Below, piece by piece: positions 1-10,509 of a stretch of 19,162 nt of DNA. Numbering within the stretch: position 1 is the stretch's first letter; each line of letters opens with the position of its first letter. The notes under the pieces are model-generated. The model had not been told where the DNA came from. It saw nothing but the letters and a program-made list of their open reading frames with translations, and did not search any database. Made by a program: the position numbers and the translations under genes. Origin of the DNA: Echinostoma caproni (taxonomy: Eukaryota > Platyhelminthes > Trematoda > Plagiorchiida > Echinostomatidae); contig UZAN01045968.1 of assembly GCA_900618425.1 (NCBI GenBank), positions 11,494 through 30,655 on the forward strand. Reading direction: 5' to 3'.

Positions 1-70
1 GTGCATGGACACCGTCTACACATTTGTACAGCGCACGCTCTACCAGCTGAGCTACAAGACCACATCGATA
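1..70 (-). repeat. tRNA-like SINE head, cut by window edge
   Basis: Read on the minus strand, this segment contains TAGCTCAGCTGGTAGAGC (A box complement at 43-54), which matches the D-arm and internal A box of many eukaryotic tRNAs. It is followed by a region resembling a tRNA-Tyr anticodon arm (CTGTA). The anticodon stem does not pair properly, so this is probably a tRNA-derived SINE head or a tRNA pseudogene rather than a working tRNA. The T-arm and B box would lie outside the window, so an intact tRNA cannot be excluded. Confidence 0.45.
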
Positions 71-1224
71 GCAGACTGATCTTTGCATATTCGAATTAGC
101 CATAGAAGCCACAGAAGCTCATTTGATGGACTTCGGAGAATTCTAAGGAAAACCTGTCGGGGTAGTCAGCTTATATGCTTAATGGTGAATGACATGTGCT
201 TCGGCAAGTTGGATGCGTTTGTGTATTTGTTTGTAAGTACTATTTCACGGTAATCGGGATTGACAATATGTTACCACTATGTTCGAGACATTTTTCGCGC
301 CTGGTGACAACTTAATTTGAACGCTCACGAGATAGAACAGCGACGGCTAGGTGACGATATTCACTCCTGTAACAGCGCTCCCCCCCCAGCTTCATGCAGG
401 CCTGTCACTGTCTCCAGTACTAAGCGTTGTCTGCGCTCAGATCATGGTTGGACTTAGAAGAAAAATGGGGCTCGCGTGGGCATCGCCTTCGGTCGAGCCT
501 TCTAGATTTCTCAACCGGACTCAAGAGACGTGACTTGTGATAAATCAAAAGCTGGAAACCGTAAATATTGGCCACGAGTATCCATAGTCTTCCCGTTGAG
601 CAGCACACCTTAGACCAAAACTTTGCAGGCATGCGAAGTCGAATGGTAACTAGAGCTCTTGTCTTCCTAGACAGAAGATGAATTATACCCCCAATGGTCA
701 GCAGTCTGCCAATTTGTACCGTAGACATACATAGCGTAACAAAAAAGCATATAAATTCTACACTGTGGTACAACAGTTTTAATACAAGAGTCTTTACTTA
801 AGGTGGGTGACAATTATCATGAGAGTAACCAACACATGAGCAAGGTATGGACTGACATTGTTTCTGTAGGAGGATAAAATTGCAGAGGGGAGTTGATATT
901 TCGAGCGAGTTGAAAGATTCGGCACAGCTTTTATTAATACGTGATGCAGACAGTACCCTTGCTCGTTTATGATCCAAATACGTCCAAATGCTTGGATCAA
1001 TAAACTCAACAATCCAGTTCTATCATTTCTACTACATCTGGTTAAAACTTGAAGGGATCGCAATATATTTATCGGTTAAATCAAGGTTAAATAAGGTGAA
1101 TCAATCTAACCAAATGTAGAACTATGCAGATGATCACAAGTTTAAGAATAATCTTACGCAGAATAGCCAGTTTCCTGAGGCTGTTTGGATAAAAAAGAAT
1201 AGATTATGAGGCATTGTAAAACCG
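71..1224. other. Anonymous gene-poor region
   Basis: No recognisable gene. There is a short C run near 380-387. A 117-codon minus-strand ORF (773-420) has no motif I recognise, and the overlapping plus-strand ORF at 351-533 is equally anonymous. The sequence could be eroded repeat DNA, but I cannot name a family. An 89-codon minus ORF at 1063-794 is also without recognisable similarity. Confidence 0.4.
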
Positions 1225-1497
1225 CTATCAACATGGAGTATATTATCAGCGCGAAGCTTAGAGGCAATGGCGACTAAACTGATTCCCCTGTGGTTTTCAC
1301 CGAAGAATTTGTCACCTTTCTTGTAAATCAGTATGCTGACTGATCTGCACCTTTCAGTTGGAACCTGTTCCCACTCCCACACTGTTCTCAGTAGTTTCAT
1401 CAACTCTAAAAACATGGCTGACCATGTATCCCTGAAAACCGATGTGACAGCCTATCCGGACCAGAGGCCTTATACCTTTTGAGGAAACTGATTTCCT
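1225..1497 (-). mobile_element. LINE reverse transcriptase relic, N-terminal RT part
   Basis: The minus-strand translation carries hallmarks of the early reverse transcriptase domain of CR1-like non-LTR retrotransposons of flukes. In order these are KRYKASGPD (about 1450-1490), VWEWEQVP, a KKGDK block and NHRGISLVAIASKL. A frameshift separates the KASGPD block from the VWEWEQVP block. Similarity fades after the ASKL motif, and no catalytic domain follows. It is therefore a short, broken fragment and not a source of active enzyme. It lies head to head with a LINE fragment on the other strand at 1650-1820. Confidence 0.8.
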
Positions 1498-1649
1498 GGG
1501 TAACCTAAGTTTTAGATGGAGGACTGACTGGGATTATGGTAACCAGTGGTTAGAGACACTGGATGGTAGTCTTACAACCCCAGTGTATATGGATTCTCCA
1601 TTTTCTCTATGACTCCGTTCCCAACATTCCATTCTTCATTCTACTTCCT

Positions 1650-1820
1650 CGGGGGCACTCTCTCACGTTGCGGGAACTTCAGTCAGTTGGTCTTCCGTTA
1701 GTCTACCGACTCTCGCGTAGGTCAACAACACTCTGGAATTCCCTTCCAGCGATTGTGGTGGAAAAGAAGACAGACGCTGCTTTCAAACGGCGTCTAGATG
1801 AGCACCTGAAGGGGCTATGA
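1650..1820 (+). mobile_element. LINE ORF2 C-terminus fragment
   Basis: The plus-strand frame ends in a run containing RGHSLTLRELQ, then LWNSLPAIVV and AFKRRLDEHL, followed by a TGA stop at 1818-1820. The pattern 'WNSLP..VV....AFKRRLDEHL' is the usual extreme C-terminus of jockey/CR1-type retrotransposon polyproteins. Only this tail survives. The upstream part of the ORF (1563-1649) is not clearly LINE-like, and the following 80 bases (GC-rich, ending near 1905) may be its 3' UTR. It belongs to a different end, and possibly a different family, from the minus-strand fragments in this window. Confidence 0.7.
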
Positions 1821-4489
1821 AGGAACGAACACTTGTGATCGGACGTTCGACCCAGTGGTGATGGGGCTTACACGGGAACCCTGCCCTCTGCCCTCAATCC
1901 TGAAAACTGAACCATATAGGCAGCCAAAAGATAGCAACGAAAACCCGGTGCATGAAAACGTATGGAAAAAGTTTTAAAAAAATTGTAACTATCAACACGA
2001 ATAGATCAAGTTGTGGTTGAGAATGACACGGTTGATGTCCGTCAATGGTGACAGATTAGAAACGGCAGAAGGGATGCTTCTAGCCTGTGTTGTAGGTATT
2101 CGTTTGTGAATTACCAATAGTTTAGATACGATATTTGTAATCCGTACATATTCAATGCTAATTGTAGAACGTAAAAGATAATTTCGAAAATTTGATATTG
2201 ACAACTAGAGTGACCAGAGTGGCTATGAGTGACCTGAAGAGACGAGAGGACAGGGGGAAGGGGGTAAATTATGAGGGTTCCGTGTGAACGTGGTTCGCCG
2301 GATCAGTGATGGAAGCCTCGATGAAAAAAACAGAGAATCAATGTGAATTTGATTTTTTTTTTTGTCTAGCGGAGGGGGAATCACATCGTTACTGTCTCAC
2401 TCACATCATATCTTCTTATTTTGCTCAGACGTCGAAGTTCACCTGCACTGACTGTGCCAAAGTGACAGATCACATGTTTGATTTAGGCAAGTTACATTTC
2501 ATTGAAGTTTAATTCACACCCTATTCCTATCTGATATCCTACTACTTACTGCCAGTCAAAGTTTGTGCTAGTGCCAAATGGGGTCTCGGTTTGGTCATGT
2601 AGAAATTGACATTCGGTTCAAATGCATTGATTGATCTTAACCGGTGTTACGGACTAAACAATGCGCACACTTGTGTGGTTAGATGAATTGTGACAGAAGA
2701 GGAAAACTGTAAACTTCCGCATAACTCGATTTTAACCGATTTGTGTATAGCTATCGGAATCAGAGCTTTGTGTATCAGGCTTTGGCCAACCGCAATGTAG
2801 ATTGAATATGTTTCAATGACTATCGATCAATGATTATCCGATTCTGTTTTGACGATGAAAAATCAACTCTCGAAGTATGCTACCATTGTTTGAATACACA
2901 TGCACAATACAGACAAACACGTTCTGGATGAATTTATTTTCAAATAAATCAAATATGACTAATTAAACATGATTTTCTATGTTTTACTGCGTAGAAAATC
3001 ACAACACATAATCACAATCCTCAAATTTTCTGATAAAAATCACCCGATTCGATGTCATTGTTGTGCATACGCGTGGTTTCATCTTTCTTCGACCAGGGGT
3101 AGTTTCACCCACTTTTCACTATGTTCTGTATCTTAATCCACCTATCCGCTTTCACGGTCATTGTTGTTACGTTGGCACCATGCTTGTTTTCAAGCCGGTG
3201 GTATATATATATATATTTATAGAGAGAGAGGTAGTTTTAAAGCTTGAAGAGAGTTCATTGTGCGCGCAGTTCAAATGTATGTTCAATTGTGAAAGTTGTA
3301 TAACGAATCCGAAAATAATCTCAACTCCGGCTTCAGCATTGGTTTAATTTCCAAATCGCAAAACCTTTCGCATAATGTCTACTAATAAGAGCTTGACATT
3401 AGAGTTTTCCTTCTCGCATTTCGTCAATGATGGAAACCCGGATACTTAAATTCATGTTGAGTTCAATCCCTAAGGGGATGAATAGTTATTTGGCCAAAAA
3501 CGATAGTTATCTCTACAGGAGATGTATTGATCCGCATTGTTTGAAATACTATGCATCTCTTCAGAGCGATGAGGTTTGTCCCACTCCACCTCCGAAATCA
3601 AATGAAACTCCAATCGTTCCGACTTCCTGATGTACTTTGCTCGTTTAGCTGAACGCATGGATTTGGAGTTTCAGATTTTTGACGATGAAAACTGGGATGA
3701 TTTTCCCCCCTGATTACTGATGCCAACTCCAAACCAATTTCTTTTTCGTCTGTGCATCAGTTAGCACGGTAGCGGTGGTAGTAGTATGAATGGTACCTAC
3801 ATCGCTGTGTGTATTTATGTAAACATAGAATAAACTGTATCGTTTCAAAACCGAAGGGTTGTCGGGCATGCTGATTAGGCGTAGGAAAACCATTTTCTGC
3901 TCCAACATGGTGATGTGAACAGGACCGGATTTTCGATTCAAAAATGAGAAAAAAGTTCAGAAACTGTGGAATTTGTGTGAAAAACAAACAAAAACGTAAT
4001 CTTTGAGCTGGAAAAGCATCGAAATGTGTATTGAAGGTGAAATTTACTCCCAAATCGGGGTATACAATGCGGTGAATTAGGAAAAAGACGATCCACCGTT
4101 GATGTGCACAACGCCCTGCAAAATCTCTTGGGATAAATGTCTCTCTGTCATTCTCTCTTCTATATGATTTTCCGATTCTCTTTATCATGCATAGGGATTG
4201 ACTGAGGCTCAAGGCTGGTACGTCACTAAAAATCGAGTGTATCTGCGAGTTCTCAGGATCTGGTGAACTGCTTTAAAATGATCTGTACACATATATATCT
4301 ATGTTTAACATCAGTTTGCGGACAAGCACGGTGCCAACCACACAACAGTGATAACAATCACAACAGCAGGAGGGCAGGTTGGGATACAGAACATAGTAAA
4401 AAGACGGATCTGATAAAATGGAAAATTAAAAATAAATGGGATAACAATATTTTTGTGTTTCAACGTACACGTTTTTGAAATTTTTGTGT
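1821..4489. other. Anonymous gene-poor region
   Basis: No confident gene. The most exon-like ORF is plus 3427-3630 (67 codons, ending PPPKSNETPIVPTS, with a possible splice acceptor TTATCTCTACAG before 3521). It has no family I recognise. Other ORFs (2306-2512 plus, 2204-1992 minus, 4212-3757 minus) look random or low complexity. A TA/GA compound microsatellite is listed separately. Confidence 0.4.
3202..3230. repeat. Compound (TA)n-(GA)n microsatellite
   Basis: Alternating TA from about 3202 to 3217, a short TTTATA interruption, then AG repeats to 3230. This is a direct observation of a simple repeat with no associated gene. Confidence 0.9.
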
Positions 4490-5215
4490 GTAGAACCTCG
4501 TCATTGCTCACCCGATCCTTCCACCGGACGTGGACGATGCTTCAGAGGCAACGGTGATCGAATACAGAAAGTCGATTGATATCCTCAACCCAATGCCTCG
4601 CAATCGTACAGGCAGAACGTGACGAACCGCGGCGATGTTCACCCTTCCCTTCAGGGACAGTCAGATGTCACGGTGGCGTTACAGGTATCTCAGGCTGGCA
4701 AAAGCTGCTCTAACCTTCACTGTTCGCGATATGATCTCCCCCACAACATCACTTCCAGCTCCTGCCAACTTCCCTAGGCACTTAAACCTGTCTACTTCCA
4801 ACTGATCACCACAGAGGATGAGTACAGGCAGAGGCTCCTGTCAGTCCTGAACAAATTCTTTGCACTTGGATGGTGCAAAGCACATACCATACCTGGATAT
4901 CTCGATCGCCAAGCGGTTCAAACCTTCTTGGACTACCTGTTTATTGTCACCCAGCAAGTCGATGTCATCGCCATATTTTAAGTCCAGGACTTTGTTCCCT
5001 GAGAGGAGTTCAACTCCACCAATGGCTAGATCGAACGGAGCATTCTGTAGAACATCCTCTATGACAAAGGTGAAAAGGATTGGGGATATAGGGTTGTGCA
5101 GCTTAGGGTTAAGTGCTTGAAGTCCTAACTCGAAAGTTCGCTATTCGACTTCTGACAGGGACGCAAAAAAATTCGCACTGCTGACCAGTCTCAAACAAGA
5201 CAAAACATCTGTCCG
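4490..5215 (-). mobile_element. LINE reverse transcriptase relic, catalytic to C-terminal part
   Basis: This is the largest retrotransposon relic in the window. Reading minus from about 5215, the blocks are NPISPILFTF (RT domain 4 entry), LDLKYGDDIDLLGD (catalytic block, YGDD at 4975-4964), GMCFAPSKCKEF (the thumb-side SKCK motif typical of fluke CR1-like elements), an ISRTVKVRAAFASLRYL block, and finally VFDHRCL followed by WKDRVSNDEV near 4494. In-frame stops follow EFVQD and VFDHRCL, and at least one frameshift precedes VFDHRCL. Length is about 725 bases of a normally much longer ORF, so it is inactive. It lies in the same orientation as the other RT relics here. Confidence 0.85.
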
Positions 5216-5476
5216 GTGCTCTTTGTGACGGTCATCACAAACCTTTCCATCGCATGCAAATGCATGAACTTGTGGGGAATTAATGATCTCCCAAAGAGTG
5301 AAACCCTCAACAAACATCATCAGGAATGCCTGTTGCCTCTGAAAAATTTAAATGGGCTAATTCAATCTTGACACTACAAATGCGGACGATTTGGAAAATA
5401 AGTCTTCTCAGAAGACGATGTTGTTCCGTGACAGATTTAGAATAGCTTACATGTAAACCACGCTTAAAAGAGAACA

Positions 5477-5585
5477 AAAATCAAAGGTCTGAGCGGGATT
5501 AGAATGTACGTTTGGACGTTGCTGATACCGCTTTACAGTTGGGCTACGGGACTAACTTTACCGGTCAAATTGCATGCCCGATCAT
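5477..5585 (-). repeat. Short tRNA-like SINE flanked by direct repeats
   Basis: On the minus strand this carries an A-box-like TAGCCCAACTG (5546-5536) and, about 30 bases on, a degenerate B box CATTCTAATCC (5506-5496). That spacing is the one found in tRNA genes. The 9-base word AAGAGAACA occurs exactly on both sides (5468-5476 and 5588-5596) within a looser 12-base match, as expected of a target-site duplication. Together these suggest a short SINE of roughly 110 bases. The T-loop match is 8 of 11 positions, so a chance resemblance is possible. Confidence 0.45.
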
Positions 5586-5596
5586 TTAAGAGAACA

Positions 5597-7160
5597 CGGT
5601 GGACTCACTAAATAGCATATGAGCCAACTAACAGTAAATTCTCCCCAGTTTGTTCTAGTAAAGGCTGGACACACACTGGGGTGCGGTATTCCCCGGGGGG
5701 TTGAATTGATTCACGTGATGCAGTTAAGGTCATCTAATAATGTTTTTCACAGGCATCGAATAGAGAATAGAAAGATGGATCAAGGTACAATAGAATTTTT
5801 CTCTGCCTCGTGGATTGTTGAAGTGACCCACTGAAACTGTAATCAAAGTTTGGAACGAACCAGTCTAATTCCGAGAGTTTGATGGTTGGTGCCTGTCAAA
5901 AGTGTTTTGGTATTTCACACACATCTGAATCCAGACTGTGCGCCAAACAAATCACAGTACAATTATCTTTATACGAAAAGAGAAAGTTCCATGGTGGGTT
6001 TGTGGACAGAACACTGCCAGGTTGCTCTGGCCAACGCGGATGAATTTTCTTGATTACTTAAAAACCGAAACCCTCGGCTAGCCAAACCTTGATACGCAAG
6101 GCAGCGGGGCATTGTGTGAAAACGGCATGTCATTCGGGGCTGATGTCCTCCAGTACAGCGGTTCATATGGGGTCAATAGTCCAAGGTGGGCAATACATCC
6201 CGATGGCCAATCGAGCCAACGATCACTGCCACAACTCAGGTGTGGATGAGTGTGGTTTATCAAAAATCATGCTCCTCAAGTAGGTTTTACTCTATATTCA
6301 TTCATTGAGGAGACAGGCGCTTAAATTGCGATTGGTGGAATAATTCAGGTGATCGAGTGAAGATCAGTGTCTCAAAATCAGGACACCCGTGTCACGTAGT
6401 GAAATGTATCTGTCAAATGACACGTACTCAGATTGGAAAACCAATGCTTAAATGAAGTTGTTCATACGATTTCCTGTGCGGTAAAAAGTTTTGAATCGTC
6501 ACCCGTGACTTTATTGATTATCGTGAAATATAGGAAGTTAAAATGGGCAACGCAAATTTCATTGGCAGCTCTCTCAGAGAGAGAGAGAGAGTTGATTCGA
6601 GACGAACAAGCCTCAAAGACTCATTGCGATGATTCTGTATTGAGTATTGTGGATCAAATGAGTCCAAAACCTCAACTAACTAGAGGTCAAAGCCGACTTT
6701 CAATGTTTTTCAATGATTGATACATAAAAGACTGGACAGTCGTTCATGCAATACTAATTGGAAAAAAAGCTTCAAGTCGGCCCTGGCGTCCAGTTGGACG
6801 CATTTAATAGGCAATACACAATAGAGAATCAACGTAATGATTCTTCGAGGATTGTTCTTCTCGAACCCACTCTCCCTGAGATGTAAGTGAGATTTGTGTT
6901 GCCTACTTCACGTTGACAGTTCAAGTATAAGAATGACCAAACAGAAGGGCACCGTATACGCACAGCTAATAAGAGACAAGAACCGCGAAATCCTTCACGT
7001 GCTTCTGGGGAGTTTTGTTCAGTCATTCACATATTACTCATTGGAAGGAATTAAATGGCATACGTTCAGTGTTAGGGACTCAAGACGCAAACCGCTTTAT
7101 ATTCTAAGATGAGGCGCGGAACATGAAGGCTAACCATTTAATTTCAATTCAGTGTATATA
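5597..7160. other. Anonymous region upstream of MDM1
   Basis: No recognisable gene. Two plus-strand ORFs look mildly protein-like, 6433-6720 (95 codons, interrupted by a GA microsatellite that encodes ERERE) and 6894-7112 (72 codons), but neither shows a family motif. Upstream non-coding or coding exons and the promoter of the MDM1 gene may lie here. I found no exon with the N-terminal SEY-type motif of MDM1. Confidence 0.35.
6569..6591. repeat. (CT)n/(GA)n simple repeat
   Basis: Four CT-type bases pairs (CTCTCTC) are followed directly by about eight GA units, so the short CT arm could fold back on the GA tract. It is a simple repeat inside an anonymous ORF. Confidence 0.85.
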
Positions 7161-7164
7161 TCCA

Positions 7165-7422
7165 GTAAGTAGCCTTGTACTTTTCCACATTGTTCGGTGG
7201 AATGTCTTTCGCAAACCCAGTTGTCGACCAATAAAGGAACAATCTCTCATTATTTGACACCGGATGTAGACTGCGCTACGTAATCAATCAATATTCTGAC
7301 CAATTTCCTTATTACGATTCAACATACCCTATGCTACCTACCATCTTACAAGCGATTCCACTTGTTTTCGAAATAATGTATCTTCACAATTCTAATTAAT
7401 TTTCATCTCATTCCTTATGTAG
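7165..7422 (+). other. Candidate 5' UTR intron of MDM1
   Basis: GTAAGT at 7165-7170 after TCCA is a near-consensus splice donor. TTTTCATCTCATTCCTTATGTAG ends at 7422 and is a good acceptor with a pyrimidine-rich tract. Together they define a 258-base GT-AG intron whose removal would place a short leader exon before the MDM1 start codon at 7488. A stop codon (TAA, 7482-7484) in the MDM1 frame lies between the acceptor and the ATG, so the spliced exon piece 7423-7487 would be untranslated in that frame. The acceptor is better supported than the donor; another upstream donor could be used. Confidence 0.35.
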
Positions 7423-7487
7423 ACCGTGGTTCAACAAGACGGTTCAAGGAATAACAAACCCAGGAGGATTTTCTGAGGATATAAATT

Positions 7488-9539
7488 ATGGTCAAGATCG
7501 AAAGAGAACCCTTGATAGCCGGGAGACATCCGACTGATAACAAAAATCCAATCTATTTTAGCGAACAGCAAACTATGATCACTGTGCCTCAAGATGATTT
7601 CTTCATTATTGGTCCCTCGGATACGCGATTCGCTCCGGCAATAGCCTACCCAAATCGTTTGAAAGTACGCAGTCGAAGCACATCACCTGGTCTGGTACGA
7701 TTCACGGAGAATCCAGCGCGCAATGCGAAAATTCCGACGCGATTTAACGAACGCGTTGACCAAGGACGTGGGACAAAAACCAGTAACACAAACACTAGTA
7801 AAAGTGACCAATTGCCAGCCCCGATTCGGCGTGCACAGACTGCGCACACTAGACAAAATGAGGCCATACAGACAGACACACCGAAAAGAGCACTGGAAGC
7901 GGAAATTCAACGTATCCGAAGCGATTTAGAGAGAAGAAAGCGGGAACTGCGTGCTCGTGCAACGGAATCGAGCCAACAGTGGACTAAGAGTAAACACAAA
8001 CACCACAAGGAACCAAAGGGTGTTCAAAAGAGGGTTGAAATTGCACAACCACCACCACCACCCATAGTGAGTACAACTCAGGCCACTCCGATGGCTCCGA
8101 GAGACACAATACACCCAGCTCCTAGATCAAAGGAGCCTCTAAAAAGACAACGTTCAGCTAGTCCAACTGGTAGACCGCACAGGACTGAATATCAATACGC
8201 ATACCGAACACCGGAAATTAGACCATTCACGCGAACTGCACAAGCAACTGAACCAGCCAGGATTGCAAGAGCTCAAACGGAGAGCAATATCCACGCTCGA
8301 TACGAGTCGGAATACCGACGTGAGTATAAACCTTTTAAATACGTCCCAGTCGAACAACTGAAATCGACCGGCCTTCAAAATCAACATGGTGTGAACATTG
8401 TGCCCATACCGAGGCCGCGTTCGGCCATCATTGCCAGACCATCAAGTGCCCAGATCATGTCGGAAAATGATGCTCGAATTAAACGGCCAGTTCGTTCACT
8501 TACACCGCCAGCGAAAATGGATGGAGATGGTTCACGAAGACCGGCTAGACGGCGATATAAAACCGAATACATGGCGAAATACACAAATTTCAGTCAACCC
8601 GTATCACGAACAAATTCACCTAAGCATCAGACAAGTTTGTTGCGTAACTGGCACAAGGAATGGGACGAATTACGTCAACAGGCTGAAAACAATCGCGAAC
8701 GAGATCGTCGATCACATTTTACACCAAATCATCTTGGTCAATTAGACTCGGTGTGGGTGGATTGTTGGGATCCTCCAAGCTCATCAAGTGCTTCCAATCA
8801 ACGAGAACTGTACACACAATTGAACAGACCGCCAGCCGGTAAGCCATCCTTAATCATCGGGACCGCACAAACCAACCCGGATAACTGGGTAATCAGCAAA
8901 CGACGAGAGGCCATGTATGATAGTCATCATGTGGCTGAAGTGCTCGATCCAGAAGATCCATGGGACGACTCCAGTTCCCAGTCGAACAACAAATATCACT
9001 CGATCCATACGGATTGCGGAACACCGAAACACAAACCGTCGAATCAAATCTACCCAACAAATCCATCTAGAGTCCAACCAAAAGAACGTCTTTCCAGTAT
9101 TTTTCCACAGGGGCAAATCACTCGTGATTTCACAAGCAACAGTGCAGATAAACCGGCTATATCTTCATCATCTCAACCGTTCGAATTTCCTAGCAGTGGA
9201 AGTAGTCTTGGTGGGGATATTAGCAGTGGCATTGGTGGTGACAGCAGCAGTATTTACGCAGGTCATGATCACTGGGCCCGAACACAGGATCTAGGTACAG
9301 AAGATAAGGCACGAAAAAGCCTAATCTCCACCACAATCGATATTGACCCGACAGTGACATTTAGTACACCGAGTCCACTATCTGTAAGGTCAATGGTGTC
9401 CAGTGCCAGTATCGCCTCGGACACTTTGCAACGAGCAAAACGACAACGTGACCGAATGTTGCGTGATTACGAGACGCGACATGAGAACACGTATTCACCG
9501 AACGCATACGGCAGTCCAATACCTCGACACGGGAAGTGA
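7488..9539 (+). CDS. MDM1: MDM1-like microtubule-binding centriole protein
   Basis: A 683-residue basic, serine/proline-rich protein, close to the roughly 710 residues of human MDM1. Vertebrate MDM1 binds microtubules, sits at centrioles and restrains centriole duplication. Seen here: a coiled-coil-prone charged helix at about 135-161; short tyrosine repeats TEYQYAY (233-239), SEYRREYK (274-281) and TEYMAKYT (359-366), like the SEY repeats of MDM1; the most diagnostic block, WHKEWDELRQQAE (388-400) followed by HFTPNHLGQL (410-419) and CWDPPSS (426-432), matching the family's W..E..ELR.KAE...HF...HL...CWD core; and a C-terminal SVRSMVSSASIASDTLQRAK (632-651) matching the RSAASS...LARAKKR tail. 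The ATG has A at -3 and G at +4, and an in-frame stop two codons upstream (7482) bounds it. The typical first N-terminal SEY motif is absent. No intron interrupts the ORF. Assignment is by eye. Confidence 0.85.
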   Translation: MVKIEREPLIAGRHPTDNKNPIYFSEQQTMITVPQDDFFIIGPSDTRFAPAIAYPNRLKVRSRSTSPGLVRFTENPARNAKIPTRFNERVDQGRGTKTSNTNTSKSDQLPAPIRRAQTAHTRQNEAIQTDTPKRALEAEIQRIRSDLERRKRELRARATESSQQWTKSKHKHHKEPKGVQKRVEIAQPPPPPIVSTTQATPMAPRDTIHPAPRSKEPLKRQRSASPTGRPHRTEYQYAYRTPEIRPFTRTAQATEPARIARAQTESNIHARYESEYRREYKPFKYVPVEQLKSTGLQNQHGVNIVPIPRPRSAIIARPSSAQIMSENDARIKRPVRSLTPPAKMDGDGSRRPARRRYKTEYMAKYTNFSQPVSRTNSPKHQTSLLRNWHKEWDELRQQAENNRERDRRSHFTPNHLGQLDSVWVDCWDPPSSSSASNQRELYTQLNRPPAGKPSLIIGTAQTNPDNWVISKRREAMYDSHHVAEVLDPEDPWDDSSSQSNNKYHSIHTDCGTPKHKPSNQIYPTNPSRVQPKERLSSIFPQGQITRDFTSNSADKPAISSSSQPFEFPSSGSSLGGDISSGIGGDSSSIYAGHDHWARTQDLGTEDKARKSLISTTIDIDPTVTFSTPSPLSVRSMVSSASIASDTLQRAKRQRDRMLRDYETRHENTYSPNAYGSPIPRHGK

Positions 9540-9942
9540 ACTGTGTGGGGAAAATACGAATTGACAATCAATCGTGAATTGAACTAGATCTTTTCTCACA
9601 GACACACACAGTCTCTGGTTCACACTGCGGCTTTCTCTTTCTGTTCTACAACAATCAAACAATCAGGACTGCTCTAATTGTGCTAACCACACTTTAATTT
9701 TTTCCCGGATACTTGCATTTTTTTTAACAAATTTCTGTATAAACATTGGCACTTAACTTAGTCATTACCTTCACAATATATCTATCTAGACGCGACAATG
9801 AGTTATGGATCGATTAAAATCAATACAATGATTTCATTCAAACTGGTCAGGGAGGAAACCGAAACCCCCAGATGAAATGAAATTGGACTGACTAACTGTG
9901 TAACGTTTAAAGCTTTGGAAGCGGAGGTTCACATGAAACACA

Positions 9943-9957
9943 AGAGAGAGAGAGAGA
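9943..9957. repeat. (GA)n tract
   Basis: About seven uninterrupted AG/GA units on the plus strand, within the probable MDM1 3' UTR. Confidence 0.9.
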
Positions 9958-10223
9958 CGTGTAGTCTGCGTGCCAGTAAGGGTGACAAATAGAGATCATC
10001 AGAGGAGTGGAGAAGGCAGCGCGAAGGCGATGCGGGAAGGTTTGAAAAAAAGATAGCGAAATAATCGCGTTTACATAACTGAGTGGATCGGTATGATCAG
10101 AACTATTCACAATGCAATTCATATTTGCAGCAAATCAAAATAGTTCACAGAAAAATAACAAAGCAGACGAACCAGATAGACAGGGCAGCACAAAACGCGA
10201 GTAAGACTGGATTTATGAGTTTA

Positions 10224-10242
10224 GATATATATATATATATAT
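10224..10242. repeat. (AT)n tract
   Basis: About nine alternating AT units in the probable MDM1 3' UTR. Confidence 0.9.
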
Positions 10243-10371
10243 TTAGTGTATACATAGAAAGATAATGAATAGCTAGAAATCAAGAAAAAAGGAGAACATT
10301 CCAATTAATAAGAGATGCTTGTAAACGCGAACGGATTGCTGTACAAAAACTGTTCATCGTATACGCCACCA

Positions 10372-10393
10372 GGGGGGGGGGAGAGAGAGAGAG
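10372..10393. repeat. G10 run followed by (GA)n
   Basis: A run of ten G residues (10372-10381) passes directly into six GA units (to 10393), a purine-only stretch. A run this long can cause length errors in sequencing or assembly. Confidence 0.9.
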
Positions 10394-10509
10394 GATGAAT
10401 GGTTCGGATTCGGACGGGAGTAGATAGATTTAAAACGGATGACAAAACATGAATTAGGATGATGCAAGTAGTGTGTGCGTGTGTCTGTGGGAAGGAGGCA
10501 AAGAAACCA

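Noticed and set aside
420..773. 117-codon minus ORF as a gene
   Set aside because: No recognisable domain, no splice context and overlapping open frames; it may be decayed repeat DNA but cannot be supported as a gene.
4860..5120. Plus-strand 86-codon ORF
   Set aside because: It is the reverse complement of the LINE catalytic region on the minus strand.
6433..6720. 95-codon plus ORF as an upstream MDM1 exon
   Set aside because: It lacks MDM1 motifs, includes a GA microsatellite and has a stop before any donor that would join it to 7423.
7230..7235. AATAAA as a poly(A) signal of an upstream gene
   Set aside because: No recognisable gene ends upstream, and it lies inside the candidate MDM1 leader intron.
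7646..9567. Many other-frame ORFs overlapping the MDM1 gene on both strands
   Set aside because: They are shadows of the 683-codon frame, which alone carries family motifs.
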